Assembly (NCBI GenBank): GCA_963838735.1 | Contig: CAWISG010000008.1 | Span: forward strand, 62,001-126,000 | DNA: 64,000 nt | Source of the DNA: Parerythrobacter_A sp963838735 | Lineage (GTDB): Bacteria; Pseudomonadota; Alphaproteobacteria; Sphingomonadales; Sphingomonadaceae | Reading direction: 5' to 3' | Notes under the pieces: generated by a model | Database searches by the model: none | Told to the model about the DNA's origin: nothing | Seen by the model: the letters and a program-made list of their open reading frames with translations, nothing else | Part shown: piece after piece, positions 26,104 through 36,600 of the stretch | How the letters are laid out: every line of letters begins with the position of its first letter | Numbering within the stretch: the stretch's first letter is position 1 | Translations under genes and position numbers: made by a program

Positions 26104-28122
26104 ATGCGTTACCCATTGAGCTTCCTCGCAGTTTTCTTCGCTGTACCCGTGCAGGCACAGACTACCTCCCCAGATGACAATGGCGTTGTTAGAGACGATA
26201 TCGTCATCTCCGGCACTGGTTTGCCCGATACGGCGGGGGCGGCGGCCTATTCCACGCGCGTAATAGACGCCGATCAGATCGCCACGGTACCGAGCGGCCG
26301 GATCGAGGATGCGCTTGGCGCGGTGGCGGGTTTTCAGCAATTTCGGCGGTCCGATTCCCGTTCCTCCAACCCCAGCGCGCAGGGTGTGACGCTACGCGCG
26401 CTGGGTGGTAATGCGACCAGCCGCGCGCTGGTGCTGCTGGACGGGGTGCCGGTGGCCGATCCGTTCTTCGGATATATTCCACTGTCCGCCATCGACCCCG
26501 CGCGGCTGGGCCGTATCGCCGTGACGCGTGGCGGGGGCTCCGGACCGTTTGGCGCGGGCGCTCTGGCCGGGACCATCGCGCTGGAAAGCGCCGACCCGGA
26601 GGCACGCGAACCGCTGCTGGCATCGCTTCTGGCCAATGATCGTGGCGCCACCGAAGCGAGCGCGAGCCTCGCGGTACCAGTGGGCGCGGGTTCGGTGGTC
26701 GCCGGCGGGCGGTGGGATCGCGGGCGCGGGTTCTTCACCACGCCGGTAGGTCAGCGCGTACCGGCCACCGCACGGGCACGGTTCGATAGCTGGTCCGCCG
26801 ACCTGCGCGCCGAGGTGCCGGTGGCGGATGCCGTCGAAATGCAGGCGCGCATCGGCATGTTCGACGACCGGCGCACGCTGCGCTTCGACGGTGCGGATTC
26901 GCGCAGCCGCGGACAGGATGCCAGCCTGCGCTTCGTCGGCACTGGACGCTGGCAATTCGATGCGCTCGCCTATGTGCAGGCGCGCAATTTCTCCAACATC
27001 GTCATCAGTTCGACACGCTTCGTGAAAGTGCTGGACCAGCGCAACACGCCCTCGACCGGGCTGGGCGGAAAACTGGAATTGCGTCCACCGGTTGGCCCCG
27101 ATCATGTGCTGCGCCTTGGCGTGGATTATCGCCGTGCCGAGGGTGAATTGCAGGAGAATGCGTTCAGCGCCTTCAGCGGCAATCTGCGCGAGCGGCGGCG
27201 CGGCGGCGGGCGCACCAGCGATCTGGGCCTGTTTGTGGAAAACGATTGGATGCTGGGCGCGCTGGTGGTGACCGGCGGCGTCCGCGCCGACCGCACCGTG
27301 ATCGAGAACGGCTTCTTCACCGCGCGCGACGATGCGGGTGGGCTGGTGAGCGATCTGCGTGCGCCGGACCGCAGCGACTGGACGGTGACGTATCGCGGCG
27401 GGGCGGCATACACCGTATCCGACACGCTTCGGCTGCGCGCCGCCGCGTATCGCGGGCTACGACTGCCGACGTTGAACGAATTGTACCGCCCCTTCGTCAT
27501 TTTTCCCGTAGTGACGCAAGCGAACGCGGCGCTGGAGAGCGAGGAATTGCAGGGGTTCGAAGCGGGGATTGACCTGACGCCTGCCAAGGATGTCGCGCTG
27601 ACGCTGACCGCCTTCGACAACCGAGTGGAAAACGCCATCGCCAATGTCACGCTGACGCCGACCCTGCGCGAACGGCGCAACCTGCCCGCTATTGCAGCGC
27701 AGGGCGTCGAGGCGGGCCTGTCGGTATCGCGCGGCATCGTCTCGTTCGATGCGACAGCGACCTATACCGATGCTTTGGTCGAAGGGCGCGGTGCGTCGGC
27801 GGCACTGGACGGGTTCCGCCCCGCGCAAAGTCCTGAGTTCGCTGCTGCGGCGACAGTAAGCGTACGCCCCGCGCCAGGCTGGGTGCTGTCCGCCACGCTG
27901 CGCCATATCGGCGCGCAGTTCGAGGATGACAGCGAGAGCCAGCGCCTGCCGCCTGCGACCACACTGGGCGCCTATGCGCAGATGCCGTTGACCGGTGGCC
28001 TGTCGCTGGTGTTGCGCGGTGAGAACCTGTTCGACGAAACGGTGGTAACGCGCAATTCGGGCGGGGCGATCGATTTGGGTGCCCCGCGCACCGTCTGGGC
28101 GGGGCTGCGCTTCGGCTATTGA
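26104..28122 (+). CDS. TonB-dependent receptor
   Basis: 672 aa outer-membrane receptor. Signal peptide MRYPLSFLAVFFAVPVQAQ, plug domain with GVTLRALGGNATSRALVLLD and ITVTRGGG-type core, then barrel strands to the C-terminus (GAPRTVWAGLRFGY). The gene is small for a siderophore receptor, in the range of BtuB-like receptors, but the ligand is unknown. The much longer open frame before the ATG at 26104 lies antisense to the monooxygenase and is not coding. It overlaps the next convergent gene by 7 bases. Confidence 0.88.
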   Translation: MRYPLSFLAVFFAVPVQAQTTSPDDNGVVRDDIVISGTGLPDTAGAAAYSTRVIDADQIATVPSGRIEDALGAVAGFQQFRRSDSRSSNPSAQGVTLRALGGNATSRALVLLDGVPVADPFFGYIPLSAIDPARLGRIAVTRGGGSGPFGAGALAGTIALESADPEAREPLLASLLANDRGATEASASLAVPVGAGSVVAGGRWDRGRGFFTTPVGQRVPATARARFDSWSADLRAEVPVADAVEMQARIGMFDDRRTLRFDGADSRSRGQDASLRFVGTGRWQFDALAYVQARNFSNIVISSTRFVKVLDQRNTPSTGLGGKLELRPPVGPDHVLRLGVDYRRAEGELQENAFSAFSGNLRERRRGGGRTSDLGLFVENDWMLGALVVTGGVRADRTVIENGFFTARDDAGGLVSDLRAPDRSDWTVTYRGGAAYTVSDTLRLRAAAYRGLRLPTLNELYRPFVIFPVVTQANAALESEELQGFEAGIDLTPAKDVALTLTAFDNRVENAIANVTLTPTLRERRNLPAIAAQGVEAGLSVSRGIVSFDATATYTDALVEGRGASAALDGFRPAQSPEFAAAATVSVRPAPGWVLSATLRHIGAQFEDDSESQRLPPATTLGAYAQMPLTGGLSLVLRGENLFDETVVTRNSGGAIDLGAPRTVWAGLRFGY

Positions 28123-29144
28123 ACGACGGTAGCGCGCTGTTCGGGCATGCCCAGCGAGACAAGCAGCGGATCGTCTACCTGTCGTGCCTTGAACGTGGCC
28201 CGATCAGTCAGGCCGCGCCAATCGGCGAGAATCAGTGATTGCGCCACCGCACCGCCAAGCGTGGTGCCGGGTCCGGTGACGATGAAAAGGTCCGGCGCGA
28301 ACTCGCGTGCGGCGATGGTGACGGCGCGGGTGAAGTTGTACCCCTGTGTAACCTGCGCGCCTAATGTATAGTCGCGCAAGGCTGCGGTATCGACGCTGTG
28401 CGGCCACCAGATCGACCCGCGCCCGTCGATCAGCGGCAGGGCGGGCTGTGCGAACAGGTCTTGCGACAACGCTGCCTGCCCCCGCTGCGCCACGGGTTCC
28501 TGCAAGGCCGTATGGAACGCGGCATGGTTGGCGAGGCGCAGCGGAAAGCGGTCGGCAATGCGTGGAACCACGGCTTCGAAAGCGCGCAGGCCAGCTTCGT
28601 TACCCGCCAGCACCAGCATTCCGCCAAGGTCGATGGAAAGCGCCAGCAAGGTGTCTCCATCGCCGTCAATGTCGTCCACCATCGCTAGCAGCTCCGCTTT
28701 GCGTGCGGGATCCGGCTGCCAGTCTTCGCCAAGGAAAGGATAGACCAGCTGCCCGCCAATCAGTGCCTGCTGCATCAGCGCGCCCATCGTGTTGGCGATG
28801 GTGAAGCCGTCCTGTGGCGTGGTCGCGCCGGCACAGGCGAGGGCGGAATACCAGCCCATCGAATTGCCGGTGACTGCTACGACTTCGATCTCTTCGCGGT
28901 CGATGGCAGTAAAATCGCCTAACGTTGCAGCGTAAATCAGCGCCGAGGCATTGTCGCCGCGCGTATGCTTCGCAAGGCTGAAACGGTCCGCGCCGTCCAG
29001 TTCGGTAAGCGTAGCCTGCCCTGCCGCACGCCGCTGATCGTCGAAATCCGAAAGCAGGGCAGTGTCGCCATAACGCGCGAGGTAGCCCAGTTCGGCAGCG
29101 TTGTAGGTGCCGCGCCCGGGACAGATAACAACTGCGGTCTTCAC
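28116..29144 (-). CDS. ACP S-malonyltransferase-like protein
   Basis: 342 aa from a GTG start at 29144 that overlaps the stop of the preceding gene (GTGA). The fold is of the FabD/malonyl-CoA:ACP acyltransferase type: nucleophile motif VTGNSMGWYSALACAG (GxSxG-like), a conserved ANHAAFHT His motif and LIDGRGSIWWPHSVDTAAL near the end. It would move an acyl group from CoA to ACP, yet no ACP or synthase is adjacent. Its partner is a fused E1 dehydrogenase. Confidence 0.75.
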   Translation of the reverse strand: MKTAVVICPGRGTYNAAELGYLARYGDTALLSDFDDQRRAAGQATLTELDGADRFSLAKHTRGDNASALIYAATLGDFTAIDREEIEVVAVTGNSMGWYSALACAGATTPQDGFTIANTMGALMQQALIGGQLVYPFLGEDWQPDPARKAELLAMVDDIDGDGDTLLALSIDLGGMLVLAGNEAGLRAFEAVVPRIADRFPLRLANHAAFHTALQEPVAQRGQAALSQDLFAQPALPLIDGRGSIWWPHSVDTAALRDYTLGAQVTQGYNFTRAVTIAAREFAPDLFIVTGPGTTLGGAVAQSLILADWRGLTDRATFKARQVDDPLLVSLGMPEQRATVVQ

Positions 29145-31324
29145 GGCCTTTTCATCAGCGCGGTGGCATGTTCGACGATACCGGCGACGTCCGGCATGGT
29201 GGCGGCATAGGCCGGGCCGGTCGGGATGAAGCTGTCCTCCGCACAATAGCGCGCACAGGGTAGCGCAGTGCGTTCGGCCAGCAGCGTCATCAGCCCTTCC
29301 GCAATGCCGCCAGAACGGCGCGTTTCGTCCACAATCAGCATTGCACCTGTCTTGCCAGCTGCAGCCACCAGCGCATCGGCAGGCAAGGGCGCGAGCCAGT
29401 GAAGGTCGATGACACGCGCGCCGATGCCAGCAGCGCCGAGAATTCGACAGGCCTGCAACGCCATCGGCACGCCATTGCCGAAGGTCACGATGGCAAGGTC
29501 GGCCCCATCGCCATGCGTTGTTACCTCGCCGTAACCGATACGTTCGGCGGGTGGCGGATAGACGCTTAGCCAGCCGTCGTCGCCTGCTTCGTGCAAATCG
29601 CGGCGACCGTATAGCGCGATCGGTTCGAGGAATACTACCACCCGCTGCTCCTCGCGCGCCAGCCGCATACACTCGCGCAGCAACCGCGCCGCGTCCGCGC
29701 CATTGGACGGGCAGCATACGATGATGCCGGGTACGTCGCGCAAGGCGGCCAGGCTGTTGTCGTTATGGAAATGGCCGCCGAATCCGCGCTGGTATCCAAG
29801 TCCCGCAATCCGCACGACCATCGGGTTGGTATACTGCCCGTCCGAAAAGAACGGCAGCGTCGCCGCTTCCCCGCGTATCTGGTCCTCGGCATTGTGGTAA
29901 TAGGCGAGGAACTGAATTTCGGGGATGGGCAGGATGCCGTTATGCGCGCAGCCGATGGCGGTGCCAAGGATGGACTGTTCGTCCAGCAGGCTGTCGATCA
30001 CACGCGCCCGCCCGAACCGCGTGGCAAGCTTCTGCGTAACGCCATATACGCCGCCCTTGGCACCGATGTCCTCACCCATCAGCGCGATTTCGAGATGCTC
30101 CAGCATCAGATCGGTCAGCGCCCAGTTGATGCAACGGCTCATGATTTGCGGCTGCGCGTGCTGCTTCCAGTCGGTGCCGAATGCGGTTTCGCGTTGCGCA
30201 TCGGTGGGCGGGGCTATGTTTGCATGCGCGCGTTTTGGCGGGACAATGGACGCCATTACCTGCTGTGCCGTTTCGAGGCGGGGCAGGGCGCAGATATCGG
30301 CGCGGATACGCTCCACTCGCGCCAGTGTTTCGCGGTATATTTCCAGCACCTGGGACAAGTCGAGCGCGCCACTGTCGCGCAGTTGGCGGACAAGGTGCAG
30401 CAACGGATCGTCCGCCTCTTCCGCTTCCACTTCGGTGCGCGCGCGATAGGCGGTCTGCACATCGGCCCCTGCGTGGCCGTATAGCCGCACGGTTTCAATA
30501 TGCAGGAAGGCTGGCTTGCGCGTCGTTCGGACATGCGCGGCGGCGGCACGGGCTGTCTCCAACGTCGCCGCAAAATCGCGCCCGTCGCACGCGAAATAAG
30601 CGAGTTCGGGGCGGTTGGCATAGCTTGCCGCGATCCAGCCTCCGGGGGTCTTGGTGGAAATGCCGATGCCATTATCCTCACATACCCAGAGCACCGGCAT
30701 CGGCACCTTGGAGAATGCGGTCCAGCAACTTGCATTTATGGCACCTAACGCCGTGGAATGGTTGGCGGACGCATCGCCGAAACTGGCCATCGCAATTCCG
30801 TCGCGCGGCAGGGTTCGGTGTTCGGGTTGCACCCTGTTGGCGAGACCGATGGAATAGGCTGCGCCCATCGCCTTGGGCAGGTGGCTGGCGATGGTGCTGG
30901 TCTGCGGCGGAATGTTGAGCGCCTTCGATCCGAGCACCTTGTGCCGGCCGCCGCTGATCGGATCGGCGGTGGAACAGGCAAAGCTGGCGACCATGTCCCA
31001 TGCGACGTTTTGCCCACCGACCTGCGCCGCGCGCTCTATCTGGAACGCGGCATCGCGGTAATGCAGAAACGCCATGTCGGTCGGGCGCAATGCCGCAGCG
31101 ACGGCGGCCATTGCCTCGTGGCCGGACGATCCGATGGTGTAATAGCCCTGGCCCGCCGCCTGCATCGCGCGCGCCACAATATCGAGCGCACGAGTCAGGC
31201 AAGCGGAGCGGTATAGCTGCACCAGCGTGCGGTGATCGACGTCGTCAGGCGCGGGTCCATGCGGCAAGTCGCCCACAGCAACGCGCCGCAGGAAGTTTTC
31301 GTGAACGATGCCCGCACGGTCCAT
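29141..31324 (-). CDS. 2-oxoacid dehydrogenase E1, fused alpha and beta subunits
   Basis: 727 aa from the ATG at 31324 (a TTG at 31366 is possible). Thiamine-diphosphate enzyme that decarboxylates a 2-oxo acid. The N-terminal E1-alpha half has GYYTIGSSGHEAMAAVAAAL and the ThDP motif FGDASANHSTALGAINAS; the C-terminal E1-beta half begins about residue 380 with LMGEDIGAKGGVYGVTQKLA and has DLHWLAPLPADAL. Layout as in branched-chain or pyruvate E1 fusions. No E2 or E3 gene is nearby, and the next gene is a malonyltransferase-like protein. Confidence 0.88.
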   Translation of the reverse strand: MDRAGIVHENFLRRVAVGDLPHGPAPDDVDHRTLVQLYRSACLTRALDIVARAMQAAGQGYYTIGSSGHEAMAAVAAALRPTDMAFLHYRDAAFQIERAAQVGGQNVAWDMVASFACSTADPISGGRHKVLGSKALNIPPQTSTIASHLPKAMGAAYSIGLANRVQPEHRTLPRDGIAMASFGDASANHSTALGAINASCWTAFSKVPMPVLWVCEDNGIGISTKTPGGWIAASYANRPELAYFACDGRDFAATLETARAAAAHVRTTRKPAFLHIETVRLYGHAGADVQTAYRARTEVEAEEADDPLLHLVRQLRDSGALDLSQVLEIYRETLARVERIRADICALPRLETAQQVMASIVPPKRAHANIAPPTDAQRETAFGTDWKQHAQPQIMSRCINWALTDLMLEHLEIALMGEDIGAKGGVYGVTQKLATRFGRARVIDSLLDEQSILGTAIGCAHNGILPIPEIQFLAYYHNAEDQIRGEAATLPFFSDGQYTNPMVVRIAGLGYQRGFGGHFHNDNSLAALRDVPGIIVCCPSNGADAARLLRECMRLAREEQRVVVFLEPIALYGRRDLHEAGDDGWLSVYPPPAERIGYGEVTTHGDGADLAIVTFGNGVPMALQACRILGAAGIGARVIDLHWLAPLPADALVAAAGKTGAMLIVDETRRSGGIAEGLMTLLAERTALPCARYCAEDSFIPTGPAYAATMPDVAGIVEHATALMKRP

Positions 31325-31520
31325 GGTCAATGCGATAGGCGGGCGTGACGCCGCGCGAAACCCCAATGCAATGTTATTGCTCCGACGACATTGATTGCAC
31401 GCAACACCTATTTGATTTTACTGCATTAAACAAAGTGAAAACTGCTGGTCGCAATGGTCTTTTCGTGTTCTACCGCACGGAAGCCGGCGGTGATGGAACG
31501 GGCAATTAACGGGGGTAAGG

Positions 31521-32282
31521 ATGACAGAACAGGCAGACTATCCATGGACGCACAGATTCCTGCAAGGGCGGCTGCGGCACGCCCTGTCGCGCGAACAAAA
31601 AGCTATTGTCGAAAATTTGATCGACGAAATCAGGATCGTCGAAGGCGACGAAATACTCATCAATCGCGGCGATCTGGTACATTACAGCACGATGCTGATC
31701 GAAGGCTATATGCTGCGCACGATCCACGAGGGCGGCCACCGCGCCATCGTGGGGTTTCAGGTGCCGGGCGACTTCGTCGATCTCCATGCATTCGCCCTGA
31801 AAAGGCTGGACCATGACCTGATGGTTATTGGGGGTGCGAAGATCGGCCTCGTGCCGCACGAAGCGCTCAAGCGTCTGCAAGGCGAGCACCCGCATCTGGT
31901 ACGCCTGTTCTGGTTCTCCACTCTTTTGGACTCTGCGATCCATCGCGAATGGATATCGAAGAGCGGACAGCTGCGCGCCGCCGGACGCGTGGCACATCTG
32001 ATCGCGGAAATCTGGTATCGCCTGCGCATGGTCGGGCTGGGCGGGGAAGGGGGTTTCCAGACACCGATGACGCAATCGCACCTGGCGGAAATCTGCGGTA
32101 TTTCGACGGTGCATATCAGTCGCACACTAACCGACCTGCGCGATGGTGGCGTGGTCGATTTCCGGCGCGGGCGGATCACCATTCTCGACGCCGAAAAACT
32201 GAAGGCGATGGGCAAGTTCGACCCGATATACCTTTACGGAGAAGGCGGTCTGGCCGTCGGTGACGAGCTGAGCGAGAGCTGA
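31521..32282 (+). CDS. Crp/Fnr family transcriptional regulator
   Basis: 253 aa. N-terminal cyclic-nucleotide-binding-type beta barrel (about 30-125, IVEGDEILINRGDLVHYSTM) and C-terminal winged helix with QSHLAEICGISTVHISRTL (about 195-213). No N-terminal Cys cluster is seen, so it is not an Fe-S FNR; the ligand is unknown. The ATG at 31521 follows GGGGGTAAGG. It is divergent from the E1 gene over a 196-base AT-rich spacer that includes TTGATTGCACGCAA at 31391, a partial match to Fnr/FixK sites. Confidence 0.88.
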   Translation: MTEQADYPWTHRFLQGRLRHALSREQKAIVENLIDEIRIVEGDEILINRGDLVHYSTMLIEGYMLRTIHEGGHRAIVGFQVPGDFVDLHAFALKRLDHDLMVIGGAKIGLVPHEALKRLQGEHPHLVRLFWFSTLLDSAIHREWISKSGQLRAAGRVAHLIAEIWYRLRMVGLGGEGGFQTPMTQSHLAEICGISTVHISRTLTDLRDGGVVDFRRGRITILDAEKLKAMGKFDPIYLYGEGGLAVGDELSES

Positions 32283-32286
32283 GCCC

Positions 32287-32904
32287 CTATACCGAGGTTG
32301 TCGGCGTCGCCTTTGCCGGCGCGATCCCATAGTCGATCGGTTTGAATTCGCCACCGTTCGAAGCATAGGCCGAACAGGCCGTGAGGCCTATAACGAGATT
32401 CATCTTCGCTTCGAACACGATCCGGTCGCCGGGTTTGCCAGTCGGCGGCAAGACGTCCAGCCTGCCGGTTTCGCCATCGACAGGCACGTTCATGAACACG
32501 TTAAAGGCCACCGGTATTGCGTCCGGTTCGACGCCATACGGTTCCAGCGCGGCGGCGAGATTGCCGAAGCAGCCGCGATGGACGGGATGTTCGGGATAAA
32601 AATGGCGGAAGGTCGCTTCGCTGCACGGCGTAAGCAGGAAATCGTGGCAGCCGACGGTGTCCTCCATGATGTCCAGCATCCTGTTCGAACGGTTCGACCA
32701 CAGCGTGTGGCCGCTGGTGAGCGAAATGGTCTCCTCATAGTCGAACGTGCGCCCATTGGAGACAACCTCGCGGATATCTTGCGTACTATAGGCGACCAGG
32801 TCGGCAACTTGCATGCCGAGCGGGTCGATCACGGTCAGGCGCTCGCCTGCGGACAGATGGAAGGCGACACCGCTGCGCGGCGGGATGCGGGTGGCGTTTG
32901 TCAC
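32287..32904 (-). CDS. DUF1989 (urea carboxylase-associated) family protein
   Basis: 205 aa. The family fold is seen in FHLSAGERLTVIDPLGMQVA, CHDFLLTPCSEATFRHFY and NVFMNVPVDGETGRLDVLPP. Proteins of this family occur with urea carboxylase or in amine metabolism; the reaction is unknown. The ATG overlaps the stop of the YqcI-like gene (ATGA), so the two are coupled. Confidence 0.85.
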   Translation of the reverse strand: MTNATRIPPRSGVAFHLSAGERLTVIDPLGMQVADLVAYSTQDIREVVSNGRTFDYEETISLTSGHTLWSNRSNRMLDIMEDTVGCHDFLLTPCSEATFRHFYPEHPVHRGCFGNLAAALEPYGVEPDAIPVAFNVFMNVPVDGETGRLDVLPPTGKPGDRIVFEAKMNLVIGLTACSAYASNGGEFKPIDYGIAPAKATPTTSV

Positions 32905-33614
32905 GGTTTGTCGGTTCCACTTCCGCTGCGGCCGGCAAAGGGCGCACGCCAGTCGTCATCGACTTGCCGCCCGCTATACTGGCGTGCCTCGCTCGTCTCG
33001 CCGTGGATCGCGAGCATGGGGTTAATACCGCCAGCCAGTTGAACGTCGCGGTTTAGGATGGCTTCGCGCATGCGAAGATAGCGGTTCTGTTCGCGCAGGC
33101 GCACGAACTGGTCGTGCAGGTTGAAAACCATGGCAGGACGGCGGAACCGGCGGGCGGGGCGCGAGGCTTGCGCGTGCATACCGACCACAAAATAGGCTTC
33201 GCCTCCGAAGCTAAGTCCGAAATGGGGGTCTTCCGGGTCCGAACTGACCGCTTGATCATAAGGCTGATCGAGCCATTCGTCCTTGTCCGTTAGGGATTGG
33301 ATACGGTCCCACATCGCGGTTTCGAACGCGGCTTCCGTGCCGTTGAACGGTTCGCGGAATATGAAGGCGAGTGAACGGAAACCGTCGGGATTGGCAGCAT
33401 AGTCCTTCGACCAAGCCAGCAGTTCCTGATGCATAACCAGATCGTCCCAGCTGCTTGCGATATCGCGACAGGGCACGATCTTCAGCGAACCATGCGCCAG
33501 TGCCGATTTCGCGCCGACGCAGGGAAAAGCGCGCGCTTCGACATGCGCGGCGAAATCGGCGACCAGGTCCGCGCCGGTATTCTCGTCAGTTTCAGAGGCG
33601 TGCGAGCATGTCAT
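32901..33614 (-). CDS. YqcI/YcgG family protein
   Basis: 237 aa from the ATG at 33614; a longer frame to 33731 would run into the efflux gene. Family features: VEARAFPCVGAKSALAHG near the start, FIFREPFNGTEAAFE, and PAMVFNLHDQFVRLREQNRY in the second half. Function unknown. It lies between an RND pump gene and DUF1989 and is coupled to the latter by ATGA. Confidence 0.8.
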   Translation of the reverse strand: MTCSHASETDENTGADLVADFAAHVEARAFPCVGAKSALAHGSLKIVPCRDIASSWDDLVMHQELLAWSKDYAANPDGFRSLAFIFREPFNGTEAAFETAMWDRIQSLTDKDEWLDQPYDQAVSSDPEDPHFGLSFGGEAYFVVGMHAQASRPARRFRRPAMVFNLHDQFVRLREQNRYLRMREAILNRDVQLAGGINPMLAIHGETSEARQYSGRQVDDDWRAPFAGRSGSGTDKP

Positions 33615-33690
33615 ACCCTGGCAGATAGGATCATCTGTATGCGAAATCAGGCATAGCTTTGTTATCTTGGCAAAGGTTATGCCTGCCGGG

Positions 33691-36600
33691 TTATCGGGCC
33701 GGTAGCGCCGCGTTTTCGGCAGTATGCGCAACGGCAGGCCGGTCGCGTCCGAACCAGCGGCGGAACCGGTCGCCTGCGCGTAGCTGCAAGATGCACAGCG
33801 CAGGTATGAGCAATTGCAGCAGGATCGTGCCGAACAGCACGCCGAAGCCCAGGCTGGCGCTCATCGGGATCAGGAACTGGGCTTGCAGGCTGGTTTCGAA
33901 CGTGATGGGCGCGACGCCCAGGAATGTCGTAACAGCGGTCAGCATGATCGGGCGGAAGCGCGACTTTGCTGCGCCGACGATGGCTTCGACGCGGTCCATG
34001 CCCGTCGCCAGATTCTCGTTCACGAAATCGATCAGCACCAGCGATCCGTTGATGACCACCCCCGACAGGGCGATGATGCCGAACATCGACAGGATACCGA
34101 CCGGAATGCCAAGCAACAAATGCCCAAGCAGCGCGCCGATGATGCCGAACGGGATGGCGGCCATGATGATAAGCGGCTGCCAATAGGATTTGAAGGGAAT
34201 TGCCAGCAGCGCATAAATCGCAATAAGCGCCAGCGCGAAGGCCACGCCGAGATCGCCGAAGCTTTCCTGCTGTTCTTCCTGCTCGCCGCCGAATTCGGCG
34301 ACCAGCGCGGGATAGTCGCTCCGTAATTCCGGCAGGATACCCGCCTCCAAAACAGCAGCGACGTCGTTCCCCGTGACCTTTTCATCCTCCACATCGGCGG
34401 TAATGGTGGTGACACGGCGGCCCTCGTCCCGGCGGATGACGCTCGGCGCTTCGCTGAACGACACCTCGGCCAGTGTCCCGACCGGCACCTGGCCACCATT
34501 GCCCGGTAATCCAGCACCCGGCACCCGCACGCGATAGTTCTCGATATCGGCGATGGAATCGCGTTCGCTTTCTGGCAGACGGACATAGACCCGCACGTCT
34601 TCGCGCCCGCGCTGTACCCGCACCGCTTCTGCGCCGAAGAATGCAGCGCGAACCTGTGCCGCAAGATCCTGAACCGTAATGCCCAGCGTGCGCGCTGCGG
34701 GTTTCAGGCGCAGTTCGATTTCCTGCAAACCGGCATCGGCATCGCTCTCGACATCGAACACGCCGTCTATATCCGACAGGCTGCGCTGCAGCCGCTCGCC
34801 TGCAATGGCCAGCACCGCTTCGTCCGGGTGACTCAGCCGTACCGCGACGGGCGCGCCGAACGACACGAGCGAAGAGGTAATCGACAGGGACCGCGCCGCC
34901 GGAACATCGCCCAGTTCCGCTCGCCATGCTTCCTCGAATTGCAGTGCGGAGATGTCGCGCTCGCCTGCCGACAGCAGGTTGTAATTGATGGTGGCGAGGT
35001 TGGCGGACAGGGTCTGGCTGATACCCTCCGGCCCGCCGCGCACGGCGGACGCGCCGATAGTTGTATAGGTCGCATCGACCGGATCGCGTCCGCCCTCCAG
35101 CTCGATCATGCGCACCCGCACCCGCTCGGCTGCAGCTTCGATTTGCGCGACCGTGGCTTCGGTCACGTTTATCGTCGCGCCAGCAGGCATTTCGAGCTGC
35201 GCATTGATCGAATTGCCTTCGATCTGCGGAAAGAACGCGACTTTCAGGATACCGGCGGGGACCATCGCAACGAAGACGATAAGCAGCGCGATGCCGCTTG
35301 CCAGCATGAGGTAGGGCATTCGCACGGCAAAGCGCAGCGCGCCATCTAGCGGCCCCTGTACAAACGCCTGAAACCGCTTGTCGACAGCGCGCTGGATGCG
35401 CTCGAAGAAGATCGTAACCCGGTTTTTCGCAGCCTCCCCGGCGGCGGGCAGATGGCTGAGATGATAGGGCAGGATCAGCATTGCCTCGATAACGGACAGC
35501 AGCAGCACCGCCACCACCACCTTCGGAATATCCGACAGGATCGCACCGATGCCGCCGCCAACTGCGAACAGGGGCGAGAACGCGGCGACCGTGGTCAGCA
35601 CCGCGAAGATCACCGGCTTCACCACGCGCTGCGTACCTGCAATCGCCGCGCCCAGACCGCTGCGCCCACTCTCGCGTTCGGCATAGATATTTTCGCCCAC
35701 CACCACCGCATCGTCCACCACCAGCCCAAGCGCGAGAATGAAGCCGAACAGCGAGAACATGTTGATGCTGGATCCGAACAGGTCGAGCATGAAAATCGCC
35801 CCGATGAACGTCACGCCGATGCCGACGGCGGTCCAGAATGCCAGCCTCACATCGAGAAACAGCGTAAGCGCCACCAGCACCAGGATCAGACCAAAGATCG
35901 CATTGTCGATCAGCAGGCCAAGCCGGTCGTTGAGCAATTGCGAGGTGTCGTTCCAGACCTCGTAGGAAATGCCGGGTGGCGCATTGGGGCCGAATTCTTC
36001 GGCGAGATGGGTTTTTACCGCGTCGGCAATATCAAGAACGCGCTCGTCGCTGGTGCGGAAGACCTCGACAAACGCGACCGGCTTGCCGTTGAACCGCGCG
36101 ACAAGGTCATTGTCCTCGAACCCGTCCGAAATGGTCGCCACATCGCGCAATCGCAAGATGCGGCCATCGGCTGTCGTGCGTAGCGCAATCTCTCCGAAAT
36201 CGCGCGCATCGTAATTGCGCCCGACCGTGCGGATGCGCACTTCGCGCGTTGCCGTGTCGATGGTTCCGGCGGGCGTATCCAAGCTGTCCGCGCCGACCGC
36301 GCGCTGGATATCGGTAAGCGACAGGCCGAGCGATTGCAGCCGGTCCTGATCGACTTCGATGCTGATCTCGTAATCGCGCACTGTGCTGGTATCGACGAAG
36401 CTGACATCAGGCAGTCCGGACAGCGCTTCTTCCAGCTCGTATGCCGTTTCCTTCAAGGTTCGTTCGGGCACATCGCCATACAACGCGACGCGCAGCACGC
36501 TTTGCCGTGTTGTGACTTCGCGCACACTGGGTTCTTCGGTATCGTCGGGCAGCGTCTGGATCTGGTCTATCGCGGCCTTCACCTCGTCCAGCGCGCGCGC

